Positions 25,304 through 36,376 of a stretch of 64,000 bases of DNA are shown one piece after another. The notes below the pieces were generated by a model. The model made no database searches, had not been told where the DNA came from, and saw nothing but the letters and a program-made list of their open reading frames with translations. Origin of the DNA: Hofstenia miamia. Its lineage: Eukaryota; Xenacoelomorpha; Acoela. Each line of letters begins with the position of its first letter. The stretch's first letter is position 1. Position numbers and translations under genes: made by a program. The stretch spans positions 1,712,975 through 1,776,974 of the forward strand of contig SCFE01000005.1 in assembly GCA_004352715.1 (NCBI GenBank), written 5' to 3'.

Positions 25304-25633
25304 AGTAGTATTATAAGTCAAGATCCCTGGTCACAAACTGACATTGAGAATTGCTGACTCACAGATATTGATGAGTGTTTAAGTGCTGACTCACCACTTG
25401 ACAAATGTTGATTGACAGCTCACTAATGCATTTTTTGACAGGTTGGGGTAAATGTGTTAATGCATATTTGACAGTTATTTCTAATTGGTTTTTAAATTGA
25501 TTTTGTGGTGATTCATTTACATGTTGGGGCCAGCAATTTAGTTTACACTGTTTTGATGACTAATTTCATGTTAATATATCATGTGTTACAATTGTTTGCA
25601 TACATTTCATTTTTGTTAATATACCTCATTATT
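25304..25633 (+). repeat. Left terminal inverted repeat of the Polinton
   Basis: Matches the reverse complement of 35443-35770. By eye the first 260 bp agree at roughly 94% without large gaps. The inner part, containing ATTGTTTGCATACATT and TTAATATACCTC, drifts with small indels. Confidence 0.88.
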
Positions 25634-25690
25634 GTTTTTTTCCATGAGTTCAGATGTTTGTACATACAATGTAATTTGGGAAAGCTTACA

Positions 25691-25932
25691 ATTCCTTAAC
25701 ACAAATTACATTTTGTTGATCCATTTTCCATGATTTCTAATGATTACACACATACAATGTTTACAATGTAATTTGCGAACTTTCAAAAAACCGCATTTTG
25801 CATTTGTTGAAATTCCTTAACACACATTATGTTTTGTTGATTCATTTTCCATGATTTCTAATGATTACACACATACAATGTTTACAATGTAATTTGCAAA
25901 CTTTAAAAAAACTGCATTTTGTTTTTGTCAAT
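25691..25932. repeat. Two tandem copies of a 121-bp unit inside the Polinton end
   Basis: ATTCCTTAACACA begins at 25691 and again at 25812. Both copies continue with CATTTTCCATGATTTCTAAT, an ACACACATACAATGT segment and AATGTAATTTGC. Further short repeats of ATACAATGTAATTTG type continue the pattern on the inner side of both termini. Confidence 0.75.
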
Positions 25933-26159
25933 ACACTTCACTATCACACATGCTGTTTTGTTAATCAATTTTACATAACTTCAAAAAGCTTACACGGTCA
26001 GTGTTTATCCTGTTATTTCAGGAATACATACAGAAAGTCTACATTTTGTTTTCAAAACACACAATTTCATTTACAAAAAACATCATTTTGTTTCAAAGCA
26101 AACAAACTATTTGAAGATGTTTTCGATAATACATATGGAAAATATTAAATGTGGAAATT

Positions 26160-28620
26160 AAACAAAAAAGAGATTGCAATCCACCATAATAAAAAACGTT
26201 TAAAATTTTTAGACATTAGTAAAAAATGCATTTGTCTAGTTTACGTGTTAAAACAAAATTCATCAATTTCCAAAATATAAAACCAGATATTTAAGTGAAC
26301 ATGGTAAAGCCCACATTTTAAAAACAAGACAAAACACATGTATATTATACATGTTCCACTTATAATGATTGTAAATTACACTATTAAATTTGTCTATTGT
26401 ATTAGTTTATCATCGCCAATGTTGATGTGAGTTCATATATTATCGTCAACCACCGTCTTCATTTCCCATGCACAGATAATTTTCAATGAGAGTTGTTCAT
26501 CTAATGAGAGAGTCAATAATCACACAATCCCCCAATAAAATATATCTAAGCATTGGTATAAGTGATATGCATCCGCAAAATTAAATAGGGAATAATTACA
26601 CCATGTGCATATGCAAATAACAATCAAGATTTTTTATAGACACTCTCTTTTGACATATTAAATTAACACAATATTATTGTAAGCCAGAGAAATTGATATT
26701 ATCAAGTATAAAGGATAATATGTCCCATGAATGATTTAATTGCCTTCTATGATTATCACTGGTGTAATTCAATGTCCACACTGAACAGAATACATTGAGA
26801 TCTGAGTTAACTGACTTTATGTTTTAAGAAATGGGAGGGAGCAATGTACGTGTTGGTTTTCTGCTAACAACCTCACCAATACATAAAGACTTCACGAGGA
26901 GACTAAATAACATTTAAAATCAGAACCATGTTAGTTTGTATCACCTCATTTTGAGTGAGTAATTAATGGGGGTGTTTTATATGATGGGAACAAGTCTTCT
27001 TATACCAATAGAAAAACAACAGAATAAATGTTTTTTAAACCAAATCATCAGCAATGGAGAACTCTGTATAGCTGGTGAAACTAAATAAACCTTAAACAAA
27101 ATATAATTAATTTCAATTATACCATTTTATTTTATAAGATTTCAACACTCTTGGGAGACGTTTTTCTATTTTTGTGGAGAATATATATCATTTAGCATTA
27201 TTGTAGAAGCTAAGCACACATGTAAACATTAATCAATTAAATAGATTATACTGTTTTGTGAGATAAAAATACATGAGTCAATGTGTGAATAATGTTTTTA
27301 ATCAGAGAATTTTGGGCATCAAGAGACGGGTTTTTTTTCAGCAGAGCATGGAAACTAAACTATATACAAATAATAATCATTCAATTAAAATGATTATACT
27401 TTTTGTGAAGGAATTTTCACATGGAGGCATTCTTTTTTCATTCTAACATGGAGACATTCTTCAATCAATAAACTGCAGAAAATCATAGTGGCAGACAGAG
27501 CTAAAATATGGTTGTTAAATTATTACATGTGTAAAATGCACATACACTTGTTGTTGGAGGCATTTACGTAGAGAGGCATCTTTTTCATTCAATACAAGTG
27601 GGCATCATAAAATAGTGACAGACAGCTAAATATTTCCATTAACTTCTTATAAATTGAAATGATTATATTTTTTGTGAAGGAATTTTCACATGGAGGCATT
27701 CTTTCATCAGTTGATAATGGAAAACTTTTTTTTAAACACATAGGGATCTAAATAAACCTTTAAAAAAATATAATTAATTTTAATTATACCATTTTAAAAT
27801 AAATTACATGTAAAGGGAGCACCAGAGTGAATAGGTTTTTTTCAGTTGGTGGAGAATCATTCAGTGGAGTGTGGAAACTAAACTATATATAAATAATCAT
27901 TCAATTAAAATATATTGTACCATTTCAAGATAAATTAAACATGGGAGGCACTGGAGTGAATAGATTTTCTTCTTGACAAGTGACATTGAATTATTCAAAT
28001 GGAGAATTGTCTAAACAAAAACATTAATTTATAACATTGTTGACAAAAACATATGCAGAGAAATTTAACAAACTTGTATGGACACAGAGAATGGAGGAAA
28101 CATTGTATGCTGGATAATCAAATGGAGAATAGTCTAAACAATACATTAATTTGTAATAATACATATAAAAACATACGCAGAGGGAGCTTTTAACAAATTG
28201 GCATTGAACATGGTTGAAGGAGCAGTTATGTAAAAACAAAAGAGGTAAAACATTGGAAATATCTAAATGTAAAACTTAATATTTATTTTTTTTAAATAAA
28301 TTACCATATACAGAGACTTAAAGTGGGTACAGTGTGAGAGGGAGGATGATTAGAAACTATTACTAGGTATCAGAATCTAAAACACAAATTAATAATGCGT
28401 ATAATATAAATTTTCATATACCTAGACAAAGACATTTAACCCCATCATCAATTAGTGCAGAACTGGTGGATGGTGAATTTTGATATCTAAACAAGAGTGT
28501 AACATTAAAAACATGTGAATTGTTATTACCTTTATGTCCATATGGCAGCATTTCTATGGAATTTAAAAGATAGCATTTATTGTCATAGCACAACAATGCT
28601 ATAAATTTGACGTCTCTACA
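26160..28620. repeat. Degenerate repeat field inside the Polinton, no intact gene
   Basis: No coding frame is convincing. From about 26880 to 28440 the same phrases recur in imperfect form: AATTATACCATTTT (27117, 27777), TTTTGTGAAGGAATTTTCAC followed by ATGGAGGCATTCTTT (about 27400 and 27668), GAGTGAATAG (27831, 27955) and GGAGAAT-GTCTAAACAA (about 28000 and 28120). They form a field of diverged units of roughly 100-280 bp. It lies just downstream of the polymerase gene. Confidence 0.6.
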
Positions 28621-28661
28621 CTAATTGAATGCATGTGTGATCATATTCTGGTCATTGGTCT

Positions 28662-29914
28662 TCAGATAATACCATCTTGCAATACAATCAACTTGAAAAG
28701 CTCAAAGTTCATTGTCTGCTTCACAGAACGGGTCACACCTTTTGCGCTAGCCATCTCCAACACTTCATGACTGTCATTTGTATATTCAATCAAGTATAGG
28801 TTCAGTTTTAGTGTCACAAGCTGTGATAAAACCCCTTCACCCAACTCATCCTTTATTTTCAAATATACCTTTTTATTCACATCACTATATAATGGTGAAT
28901 TCTTTAGGTAATTGGAAAAGTCAAAATGATGAGAGATGGGAGCAAGCTCAGTGTATAAATTCTCTGATTTAATCTTATACATTAGAGAATCTGTGTCAGA
29001 ATACAATAAAGCAATTCTATTTTTAAAATATGGTTTCATAACCTCATAATGAAACTTAAACATGATTAATTTCAATAAATCAAGTATTGTCATGCCAATA
29101 TAATTTGCATAAAATATCTTTTTGGCTCATCATGACTTGCACTAAATCCTCATTGACAATATTGTACAACTTAAACTCTGGTTTCTCTATTAATTTCTCT
29201 GCTGACTCCAAATCATGTGCAAACTTTATATTTATTCTCTTCTTCAAATTCTCCATAAATTTCCCAAACACTGTATTCAACATTAACTTGTAAAATGCTT
29301 TTTCAAAATTGTTTCATGCAGCCTTTCTCTTCTCAGTGTTGAGGTCAATATATCGTTTAAAAATGGTGCCTGTTTAAACTTGAGGGCTTTGTGAAATTTC
29401 ATGATTATCAATCTGTGTTCAATATAAAACTTTAATACTTCATAGTGCATGATGTAATTCTCTTTCTTATAAAATGTTTGCACTAGTTTGGGTATTGGTG
29501 CCAACTTTATTTTTAACTGGTTTTTTATTTTGAGTTGGTATGGTGATAAATGCTTATCTTCTATTGTCATCTTGTGAGGAGCCAGGGGAAAGTCAAAGTG
29601 CTTGTCATGGAAATGTTGCAGGTATTCCAGATCAACTTCCACCAAATATCCACTCTTCAAATCTTGTGGTGCGGACAATATTTCATCAATGCTCACTTTA
29701 GACCAGGTCAACCCACCTATAGGGAGGCTCATGGACATGGTTCCACTGTATAGGCTATTGGCGTCTCCATAGAACCCATAGGTGGTCTCCTTCTGGGGAT
29801 CATAGCCTTCTACCATTGGGTTGTTAGCTTTAAAAAATCTTTCTGAAAATGTACTGCACATACCTCTGCAGATCCCATCAATTATAAAATTTAATTCTTC
29901 TTCATTGTGTATAG
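28662..29914 (-). pseudogene. polB: Polinton DNA polymerase B, catalytic part, frameshifted
   Basis: This is the palm region of a family B, protein-primed-type DNA polymerase, which would copy the element's own DNA. On the minus strand, motif A appears as YGDANSLYSGTM (about 29745-29780) in the segment 29861-29283. Motif B appears as LNTVFGKFMENLKK (about 29235-29283) in a second frame. Motif C appears as LLYSDTDSLMYKI (about 28970-29010) in a third frame (29093-28662), with both catalytic aspartates kept. The frame changes near 29283 and 29090 break the gene. Its upstream part continues across the N gap 29915-30895. The sequence after motif C (VNKKVYLKIKDELGEG, then SAKGVTR) resembles the thumb region of Polinton polymerases. 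Confidence 0.88.
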
Positions 29915-30895
29915 NNNNNNNNNNNNNNNNNNNNNNNNNNNNNNNNNNNNNNNNNNNNNNNNNNNNNNNNNNNNNNNNNNNNNNNNNNNNNNNNNNNNNN
30001 NNNNNNNNNNNNNNNNNNNNNNNNNNNNNNNNNNNNNNNNNNNNNNNNNNNNNNNNNNNNNNNNNNNNNNNNNNNNNNNNNNNNNNNNNNNNNNNNNNNN
30101 NNNNNNNNNNNNNNNNNNNNNNNNNNNNNNNNNNNNNNNNNNNNNNNNNNNNNNNNNNNNNNNNNNNNNNNNNNNNNNNNNNNNNNNNNNNNNNNNNNNN
30201 NNNNNNNNNNNNNNNNNNNNNNNNNNNNNNNNNNNNNNNNNNNNNNNNNNNNNNNNNNNNNNNNNNNNNNNNNNNNNNNNNNNNNNNNNNNNNNNNNNNN
30301 NNNNNNNNNNNNNNNNNNNNNNNNNNNNNNNNNNNNNNNNNNNNNNNNNNNNNNNNNNNNNNNNNNNNNNNNNNNNNNNNNNNNNNNNNNNNNNNNNNNN
30401 NNNNNNNNNNNNNNNNNNNNNNNNNNNNNNNNNNNNNNNNNNNNNNNNNNNNNNNNNNNNNNNNNNNNNNNNNNNNNNNNNNNNNNNNNNNNNNNNNNNN
30501 NNNNNNNNNNNNNNNNNNNNNNNNNNNNNNNNNNNNNNNNNNNNNNNNNNNNNNNNNNNNNNNNNNNNNNNNNNNNNNNNNNNNNNNNNNNNNNNNNNNN
30601 NNNNNNNNNNNNNNNNNNNNNNNNNNNNNNNNNNNNNNNNNNNNNNNNNNNNNNNNNNNNNNNNNNNNNNNNNNNNNNNNNNNNNNNNNNNNNNNNNNNN
30701 NNNNNNNNNNNNNNNNNNNNNNNNNNNNNNNNNNNNNNNNNNNNNNNNNNNNNNNNNNNNNNNNNNNNNNNNNNNNNNNNNNNNNNNNNNNNNNNNNNNN
30801 NNNNNNNNNNNNNNNNNNNNNNNNNNNNNNNNNNNNNNNNNNNNNNNNNNNNNNNNNNNNNNNNNNNNNNNNNNNNNNNNNNNNNNNNNNNNNNN

Positions 30896-31187
30896 ATTTT
30901 CACGGAATAATGCATGGAAACCTCATTTGAAATTACCTCACATATTGGCTTGTAATGGTTTGAGAAAGCCTCATAAACATCAATTGAATTAAGATGGTTG
31001 GATAAATAATTTGAAAAAGCACCTCAACATGCATTTTCTGATCTTCATATGGTAAATTCATGGCTATTGTTAGTGTTCAAAGTTGAAGTTGATGGAATCT
31101 CATTTGGATGGTTTCTATCAATATGGTTATAAAGTGATGGTTTACTTCCAAAATTAGTCTTGCAAAACAAACAAAAATTAACTCTTG
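30896..31187 (-). pseudogene. Polinton polymerase N-terminal region with C2H2 finger
   Basis: On the minus strand at about 31105-31185 a frame reads FCLFCKTNFGSKPSLYNHID and then RNHP, a classical C-x2-C ... H-x4-H zinc finger. N-terminal zinc fingers of this kind occur in Polinton polymerase proteins. The frame then breaks. A segment closer to the gap reads IDVYEAFSNHYKPICEVISN and runs into the N run. At least two frame changes occur within 290 bp. Position and strand suggest it is the front of the same gene as the catalytic part. Confidence 0.6.
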
Positions 31188-32187
31188 NNNNNNNNNNNNN
31201 NNNNNNNNNNNNNNNNNNNNNNNNNNNNNNNNNNNNNNNNNNNNNNNNNNNNNNNNNNNNNNNNNNNNNNNNNNNNNNNNNNNNNNNNNNNNNNNNNNNN
31301 NNNNNNNNNNNNNNNNNNNNNNNNNNNNNNNNNNNNNNNNNNNNNNNNNNNNNNNNNNNNNNNNNNNNNNNNNNNNNNNNNNNNNNNNNNNNNNNNNNNN
31401 NNNNNNNNNNNNNNNNNNNNNNNNNNNNNNNNNNNNNNNNNNNNNNNNNNNNNNNNNNNNNNNNNNNNNNNNNNNNNNNNNNNNNNNNNNNNNNNNNNNN
31501 NNNNNNNNNNNNNNNNNNNNNNNNNNNNNNNNNNNNNNNNNNNNNNNNNNNNNNNNNNNNNNNNNNNNNNNNNNNNNNNNNNNNNNNNNNNNNNNNNNNN
31601 NNNNNNNNNNNNNNNNNNNNNNNNNNNNNNNNNNNNNNNNNNNNNNNNNNNNNNNNNNNNNNNNNNNNNNNNNNNNNNNNNNNNNNNNNNNNNNNNNNNN
31701 NNNNNNNNNNNNNNNNNNNNNNNNNNNNNNNNNNNNNNNNNNNNNNNNNNNNNNNNNNNNNNNNNNNNNNNNNNNNNNNNNNNNNNNNNNNNNNNNNNNN
31801 NNNNNNNNNNNNNNNNNNNNNNNNNNNNNNNNNNNNNNNNNNNNNNNNNNNNNNNNNNNNNNNNNNNNNNNNNNNNNNNNNNNNNNNNNNNNNNNNNNNN
31901 NNNNNNNNNNNNNNNNNNNNNNNNNNNNNNNNNNNNNNNNNNNNNNNNNNNNNNNNNNNNNNNNNNNNNNNNNNNNNNNNNNNNNNNNNNNNNNNNNNNN
32001 NNNNNNNNNNNNNNNNNNNNNNNNNNNNNNNNNNNNNNNNNNNNNNNNNNNNNNNNNNNNNNNNNNNNNNNNNNNNNNNNNNNNNNNNNNNNNNNNNNNN
32101 NNNNNNNNNNNNNNNNNNNNNNNNNNNNNNNNNNNNNNNNNNNNNNNNNNNNNNNNNNNNNNNNNNNNNNNNNNNNNNNNNNNNNNN

Positions 32188-32390
32188 TAAAATATCAAGT
32201 TTTCACATGATTGACAGATTCTCTTTGTGGGTTTCTGGATGCAGTAATAAAAAGATTTTAAATTGAGTACACTTGAATGTGACAGATTAAAATCTTCTGT
32301 CAAAAACATTGCTAATGTGTTTCTAGACACTTTTTGCAAAAAACCCTGGCTGGAAAAATTTAAGCATGGTGGTAATTCTTTTCTTAGCAT
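32188..32390 (-). pseudogene. Open segment upstream of the polymerase, possible N-terminus
   Basis: A 67-codon segment starting MLRKELPPCLNF and ending with RICQSCENLIF at the 1000-base N run. A short upstream segment in another frame (IDLLNTMLKAENLF) precedes it. The CQSC pair could belong to a zinc-binding site. The same stretch is also open on the plus strand (32263-32451), so the coding strand is not certain. Confidence 0.35.
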
Positions 32391-32725
32391 GAGTTATGTA
32401 AACAGATTCTCAGCTTTTAGCATAGTGTTAAGTAAATCTATAAGCACTTAGATACAATACACTATGGGGAAACCAGAAATTTTATAATCTAAAACATGAT
32501 TCTTTATAGGAGAAGGTGGAAATGGTAAATTGATATTAAGATAAACTAGATACATGGGTGTACACACATAACAGATATTTTATAATGTTCCAACAACATT
32601 TTGGGGATTGGCAAATGAATTAACCAGGTTAGTTGATGTTTGGATCAAATGAATTGGTTTATATGCTAAAAGTTTGTAATAACTAACCTGTGATTTGAAC
32701 ACTTTTTTCAATTTTAAATTTGGTG

Positions 32726-33188
32726 ATGACTTCAAAAGCTGCTAGTAAATCTCATGCTCAAAAATATACAAAAGATACACAGAGCAGACAAGATGAACTC
32801 TCTCAACCCAAAAAATTTGTTTTAAAGCCAATATTACAGAGACCATGTATTCTGTAAACACCATTTGTAATGTGGTTCAACTGGAGATGGTCAACAGCCT
32901 CAATGCAATTTCTGAAGAATGTCAAATGAAATATATCTCTGTTAGAGAATTGAAAATCAGTGAGTGGCAAAAAATACACATGCATATAGCCTTCAGACAA
33001 AGTATGGCCCAGTGGTAAAAATTATACTGGAAAATGGAAACTGCTTCTGCCTACCTAAACGTTATGCAGAGAAAGCTACAGGAGAAAAATATAAGATGTT
33101 TATCAGGCTTACAATTCAACGTGGCAAGGATAAACCATCAATATATCCAGGTGGCAATGCACAAACTCTATTTAGATTTAGTGTGTAA
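32726..33188 (+). pseudogene. Small Polinton protein A, frameshifted
   Basis: Starts at ATG 32726 (MTSKAASKSHAQKY) and changes frame at least twice. The conserved core is in the last frame (32964-33188), with TKYGPVVKIILENGN, CFCLPKRYAEKATGEKYKMF and a glycine-rich GGNAQTLFRF end. The core is clearly related to the oppositely oriented ORF at 34522-35062: (K/R)YG--VKI-L-NG--(C/Y)F-LP(K/K)-Y-----GE-YK, then GGN. The length (about 150 residues) and the YG-x-VK-x-x-LE-x-x-x-x-FLP pattern resemble small single-strand DNA-binding, OB-fold-like proteins seen near mobile-element replication genes, but that function is an inference. Confidence 0.6.
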
Positions 33189-33264
33189 AAAATATTTTAG
33201 AATATATGTGTCATATATTTTTATATATGTGTCATTGATTTTTATTTTAATTGTTAAAAATTAG

Positions 33265-33960
33265 TGCTTACTAGTGAAACAAAACAGCTCAATTTAAGAA
33301 ACATGTTTACCATTTGCTTAGATTACAAGATCAATTATATCTAATGTGTTTATTACAAACTGGATTATTTATCATTTTGCTTAAAATATAAAAACAAAAA
33401 TGGAGTAAATATAAATTTATAGAAGAAATATTATTATTAACAATACAATCTTAATCAAAAATAGAAGCTTACCATGAANNNNNNNNNNNNNNNNNNNNNN
33501 NNNNNNNNNNNNNNNNNNNNNNNNNNNNNNNNNNNNNNNNNNNNNNNNNNNNNNNNNNNNNNNNNNNNNNNNNNNNNNNNNNNNNNNNNNNNNNNNNNNN
33601 NNNNNNNNNNNNNNNNNNNNNNNNNNNNNNNNNNNNNNNNNNNNNNNNAAAAATTAATTTTTTAAAAATTATTTATCATTATTATTAAAATGATTAAAAG
33701 ATAGCAAATATTAAAAACATTGACATTAAAATTATTATTTTTTGACAATGATGAGTAGAATGAATTTGCTTGTATTGTTTTTATTCAAATGGCAAAAAGT
33801 TTACGAAAATTATGCATTGATTTGATTCAATTACTTTTGTGTTTTATATTGAATACAAAAAATATTTATCATTCTATCGCAAGTTTTCTTTTTGATTAGT
33901 TGGTTGGTAATTCATTAGTCATGGCAACATATATGAAATCTTGTAATAACATATTTTTCT
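33265..33960. other. AT-rich Polinton interior with a gap
   Basis: Very AT-rich, including the 170-base N run 33479-33648. No gene seen. Confidence 0.6.
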
Positions 33961-33962
33961 AG

Positions 33963-34364
33963 CTTTGTGGGAATGTGTTCAAAGGTGTTTATTATATTAA
34001 AGAACTATTAATTTTGGTGGGTGACAAGATATACATTATTACAGTGTGTCAATCAAAGAAGGATTTTGATTGTTTACCTGGACATATACAGAAAGCTTTC
34101 AATTGGTATCAACATAACTTCCATCATATCGCATTTACAGAAGGAAACCTAACAAATGAGCAAATGATTACTTTTATCAATTCACTAAATTTGTCTGATA
34201 GAAAAAGAACTGCGTTTTGGGGATGTGATGCTATGAACTGTGAGTTTTTAAGTCAGTTAATCTCTCAGCCTGTGGAAAATTTACTTGATTACAGTTATCG
34301 GTATCCGCAGAACATGGAAAATTCTATAGACTGTATAAAAGACTATTTTAAATTTGTATGTTGA
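33963..34364 (+). CDS. Polinton ORF of unknown function
   Basis: About 133 codons open to a stop at 34364. There is no ATG at the front. The frame is preceded by CATATTTTTCTAG (ending 33962), a good 3' splice site, so this may be a last exon. Visible stretches include VGDKIYIITVCQSKKDF, NWYQHNFHHIAFTEGNL, LNLSDRKRTAFWGCDAM and LLDYSYRYPQNMENSI. The composition looks like a soluble globular protein, with no signal peptide, membrane helix or motif I can name. Unlike its neighbours it has no internal stop or frameshift over this length. It is one of the few intact frames in the element and may be a Polinton-specific accessory protein. Confidence 0.5.
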   Translation, partial: LCGNVFKGVYYIKELLILVGDKIYIITVCQSKKDFDCLPGHIQKAFNWYQHNFHHIAFTEGNLTNEQMITFINSLNLSDRKRTAFWGCDAMNCEFLSQLISQPVENLLDYSYRYPQNMENSIDCIKDYFKFVC

Positions 34365-34521
34365 ATGAACACTTCAAAAGATAATTTATCATCATTTGCT
34401 AATAATCATTGTAAATTTAAAAAGTTTATTGTAAAACCATTATAACTAATAATAATTAATGATTTTTACTAGTATTATTTTTATAAACTATACATGTATA
34501 AGAATGTATAAGAAAACAATA

Positions 34522-35062
34522 CTATATTTTTATTTTACTAAATTCTAATACAATACAATTTACATTATTGCCACCATTTGCAATTTCCATGTCATCACTG
34601 TGAAAAAGTTTTTTATTTACCAGAGTCTTGTAATTCTCGCCCAGTGCATTGACATACCATTTGGGAAGGAAGTAGTAAAAACCATTGTTGAGTCTTATCT
34701 TTACCGCAATACCATATCTCATGTTCAGCTGAACAGCATCCTCGATTGTTAGCCATTGTTTTTTTGGTAGTTCACTAGCCAGACTCATTTGAAAAAATAC
34801 AGGCTGGTGGTTGGGAATTAACATCGTTTAAGCATTGTAAAACATGGTCATCCTCACTCATGTTGGGAAAGACGATTGCATTATTACTGACTATAGGACG
34901 TCTTCATTTGTGTTGAGTCTTGCGTTTTTCTTTTACAGGCGCAGGTGGTGGGGGAATCATCTCCTGTGTTAGCAGGTTATAGCCATGCGATGGTGGTGGG
35001 GTTCTGCATAGATCATCAATTAGACTACTCAATGAGCCAGATGCTAGCATTTCAACAGACAT
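34522..35062 (-). pseudogene. Small Polinton protein B, paralogue of A in opposite orientation
   Basis: Begins at ATG 35062 (MSVEMLASGSLSSLIDDL) with a proline-rich segment (EMIPPPPAPVKEKRK). It changes frame near 34900 and again near 34815, and ends with the conserved core (34780-34522): LPKKQWLTIEDAVQLNMRYG, VKIRLNNGFYYFLPKWY, ALGENYKTL and IANGGNNVNCIVLEF. The core matches protein A at 32964-33188. The frame changes may be mutations or a short unrecognised intron. It is the outermost gene, about 380 bp inside the right TIR. Confidence 0.6.
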
Positions 35063-35442
35063 TGCCAAAAGTGAGAGACAAAATTGTGTAGAAGAAAAAT
35101 AATGATTTTATCCAATGAAATGAGGTGAATATATAGATTGACCAGCCAATGGAAATACATTGAACTTATGAAAATTAATTATTGGTTGAAAAAATGGGAT
35201 ATGATAAATGTGTTAATGAGGAATTTTGACAAAAGTGAAATGCGGTTTTTTTTTAAGGTTCCCAAAAAACAGGATAAGCAATGTACGTGTAAGCTTTTCG
35301 AAATTACGGAAAACATGATAAGCGTGGTTTGTCATTGCATTGTGTAGTTTTTACATGTAATGTATTCAACAAAGTGTTGTAAAATTTGCCAACAATAGAA
35401 AATCACAAATGCAATGTAATGTATGCAAGCAAGTGTAATGTG

Positions 35443-35770
35443 TTATAACGAGGTATATATTAACAAAATGTAATGTATGCAAACAATTGTGATATTAACA
35501 TGAAATGCAATTAGTCATCAAAACAGTGTAAACTAAATTGTTGGCCCCAACATATAAATGAATCACCACAAAATCAATTAAAAAACCAATTAGCAATAGT
35601 TGTCGAATATGCATTAACACTTTTGCCCCAACCTGACAAAAAATGCATTAGCGAGATGTCAATCAACATTTGTCAAGTGGTGAGTCATCACTTAAACACT
35701 CGTCAATATCTGTGAGTCAGCAATTCTCAAGGTCAGTTTGTGACCAGGGATCTTGACTTATAATACTACT
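35443..35770 (-). repeat. Right terminal inverted repeat of the Polinton
   Basis: Inverted partner of 25304-25633, ending ...GACTTATAATACTACT at 35770. Immediately inside (35340-35470) are repeats of the AATGTAATGTATGCAA type, similar to the subterminal repeats at the left end. Confidence 0.88.
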
Positions 35771-35776
35771 GGTGTG
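35771..35776. repeat. Right target-site duplication of the Polinton (GGTGTG)
   Basis: Counterpart of AGTGTG at 25298-25303, with one mismatch. Confidence 0.7.
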
Positions 35777-36376
35777 ATACAGTGTCTCAATCCAAACGAA
35801 ATAACATTTACCAATGTGTTACTAAACTTCAAAAACATTAAAAACAGAATATTTTACTTTTTTCAAAAACAACCATTTTTTGAAATTGTTTTTAAGTATT
35901 TTCAATTTATTGATTTGCGAAGTTTCTCTAAGTAATTCATTCCATAGTATTTATTTCGAATGGGTGATTTAGGTGAACAATTTGCCTGAGATAAAGAAAG
36001 TTTATAATATCATAAGGGGCTAATATTCGCTTGGTATGCTATACAGTGTTGTTGTGAATTAACTAAAAACTCCTAAATAATTAAAATTTTCTGCTTGTTC
36101 TATCATTGTCGTATGTTGAATTTGAATGTAAGCTGAGAACAATTTTTTGAACTCGTTTTTGATGTTATAATAAAAGTTTAAGTTTTGGTGCGTTTAACGC
36201 GCAATATGAGTGAAGAAGAAGAAGAAAAATCTATATTCAGAAATTGTTTTAACAATAAATAGAAATACTGATAACAAATTCTGAAAGCGTCAAGAAAGTA
36301 ATACAAAATTAAACTAAGAAAAGAAAACAATGACTATTTACAAATAAAAAGTGGTTAACTTGGGCTATGGCGATTG
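35777..36376. other. Spacer and LINE 3' region
   Basis: AT-rich. The part next to 36376 is probably the 3' untranslated region of the minus-strand LINE. A short GAA-rich run is at about 36214-36226. No gene seen. Confidence 0.5.

Larger units (their letters stand above)
25304..35770 (-). mobile_element. Polinton/Maverick element with long inverted repeats
   Basis: The two ends are inverted repeats beginning AGTAGTATTATAAGTC. Polintons classically start with AG and end with CT, carry TIRs of hundreds of bases and make 6-bp duplications, and all three signs are here. Inside is a family B DNA polymerase relic with protein-primed features, two inverted paralogous small ORFs and a 129-codon ORF of unknown function. 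Drawn length is 10.47 kb, of which about 2.15 kb is N, against the usual 15-20 kb. I see no integrase, FtsK-type ATPase, adenain-type protease or capsid gene. They may be lost, or some may fall in the gaps. Polintons are self-synthesising virus-like transposons of animals and protists. This copy is degraded. Confidence 0.87.

Noticed and set aside
29821-32390. Long open frames across the N gaps inside the Polinton, on both strands
   Set aside because: Their length comes from N. Only the ends outside the gaps carry information, and those were used separately.
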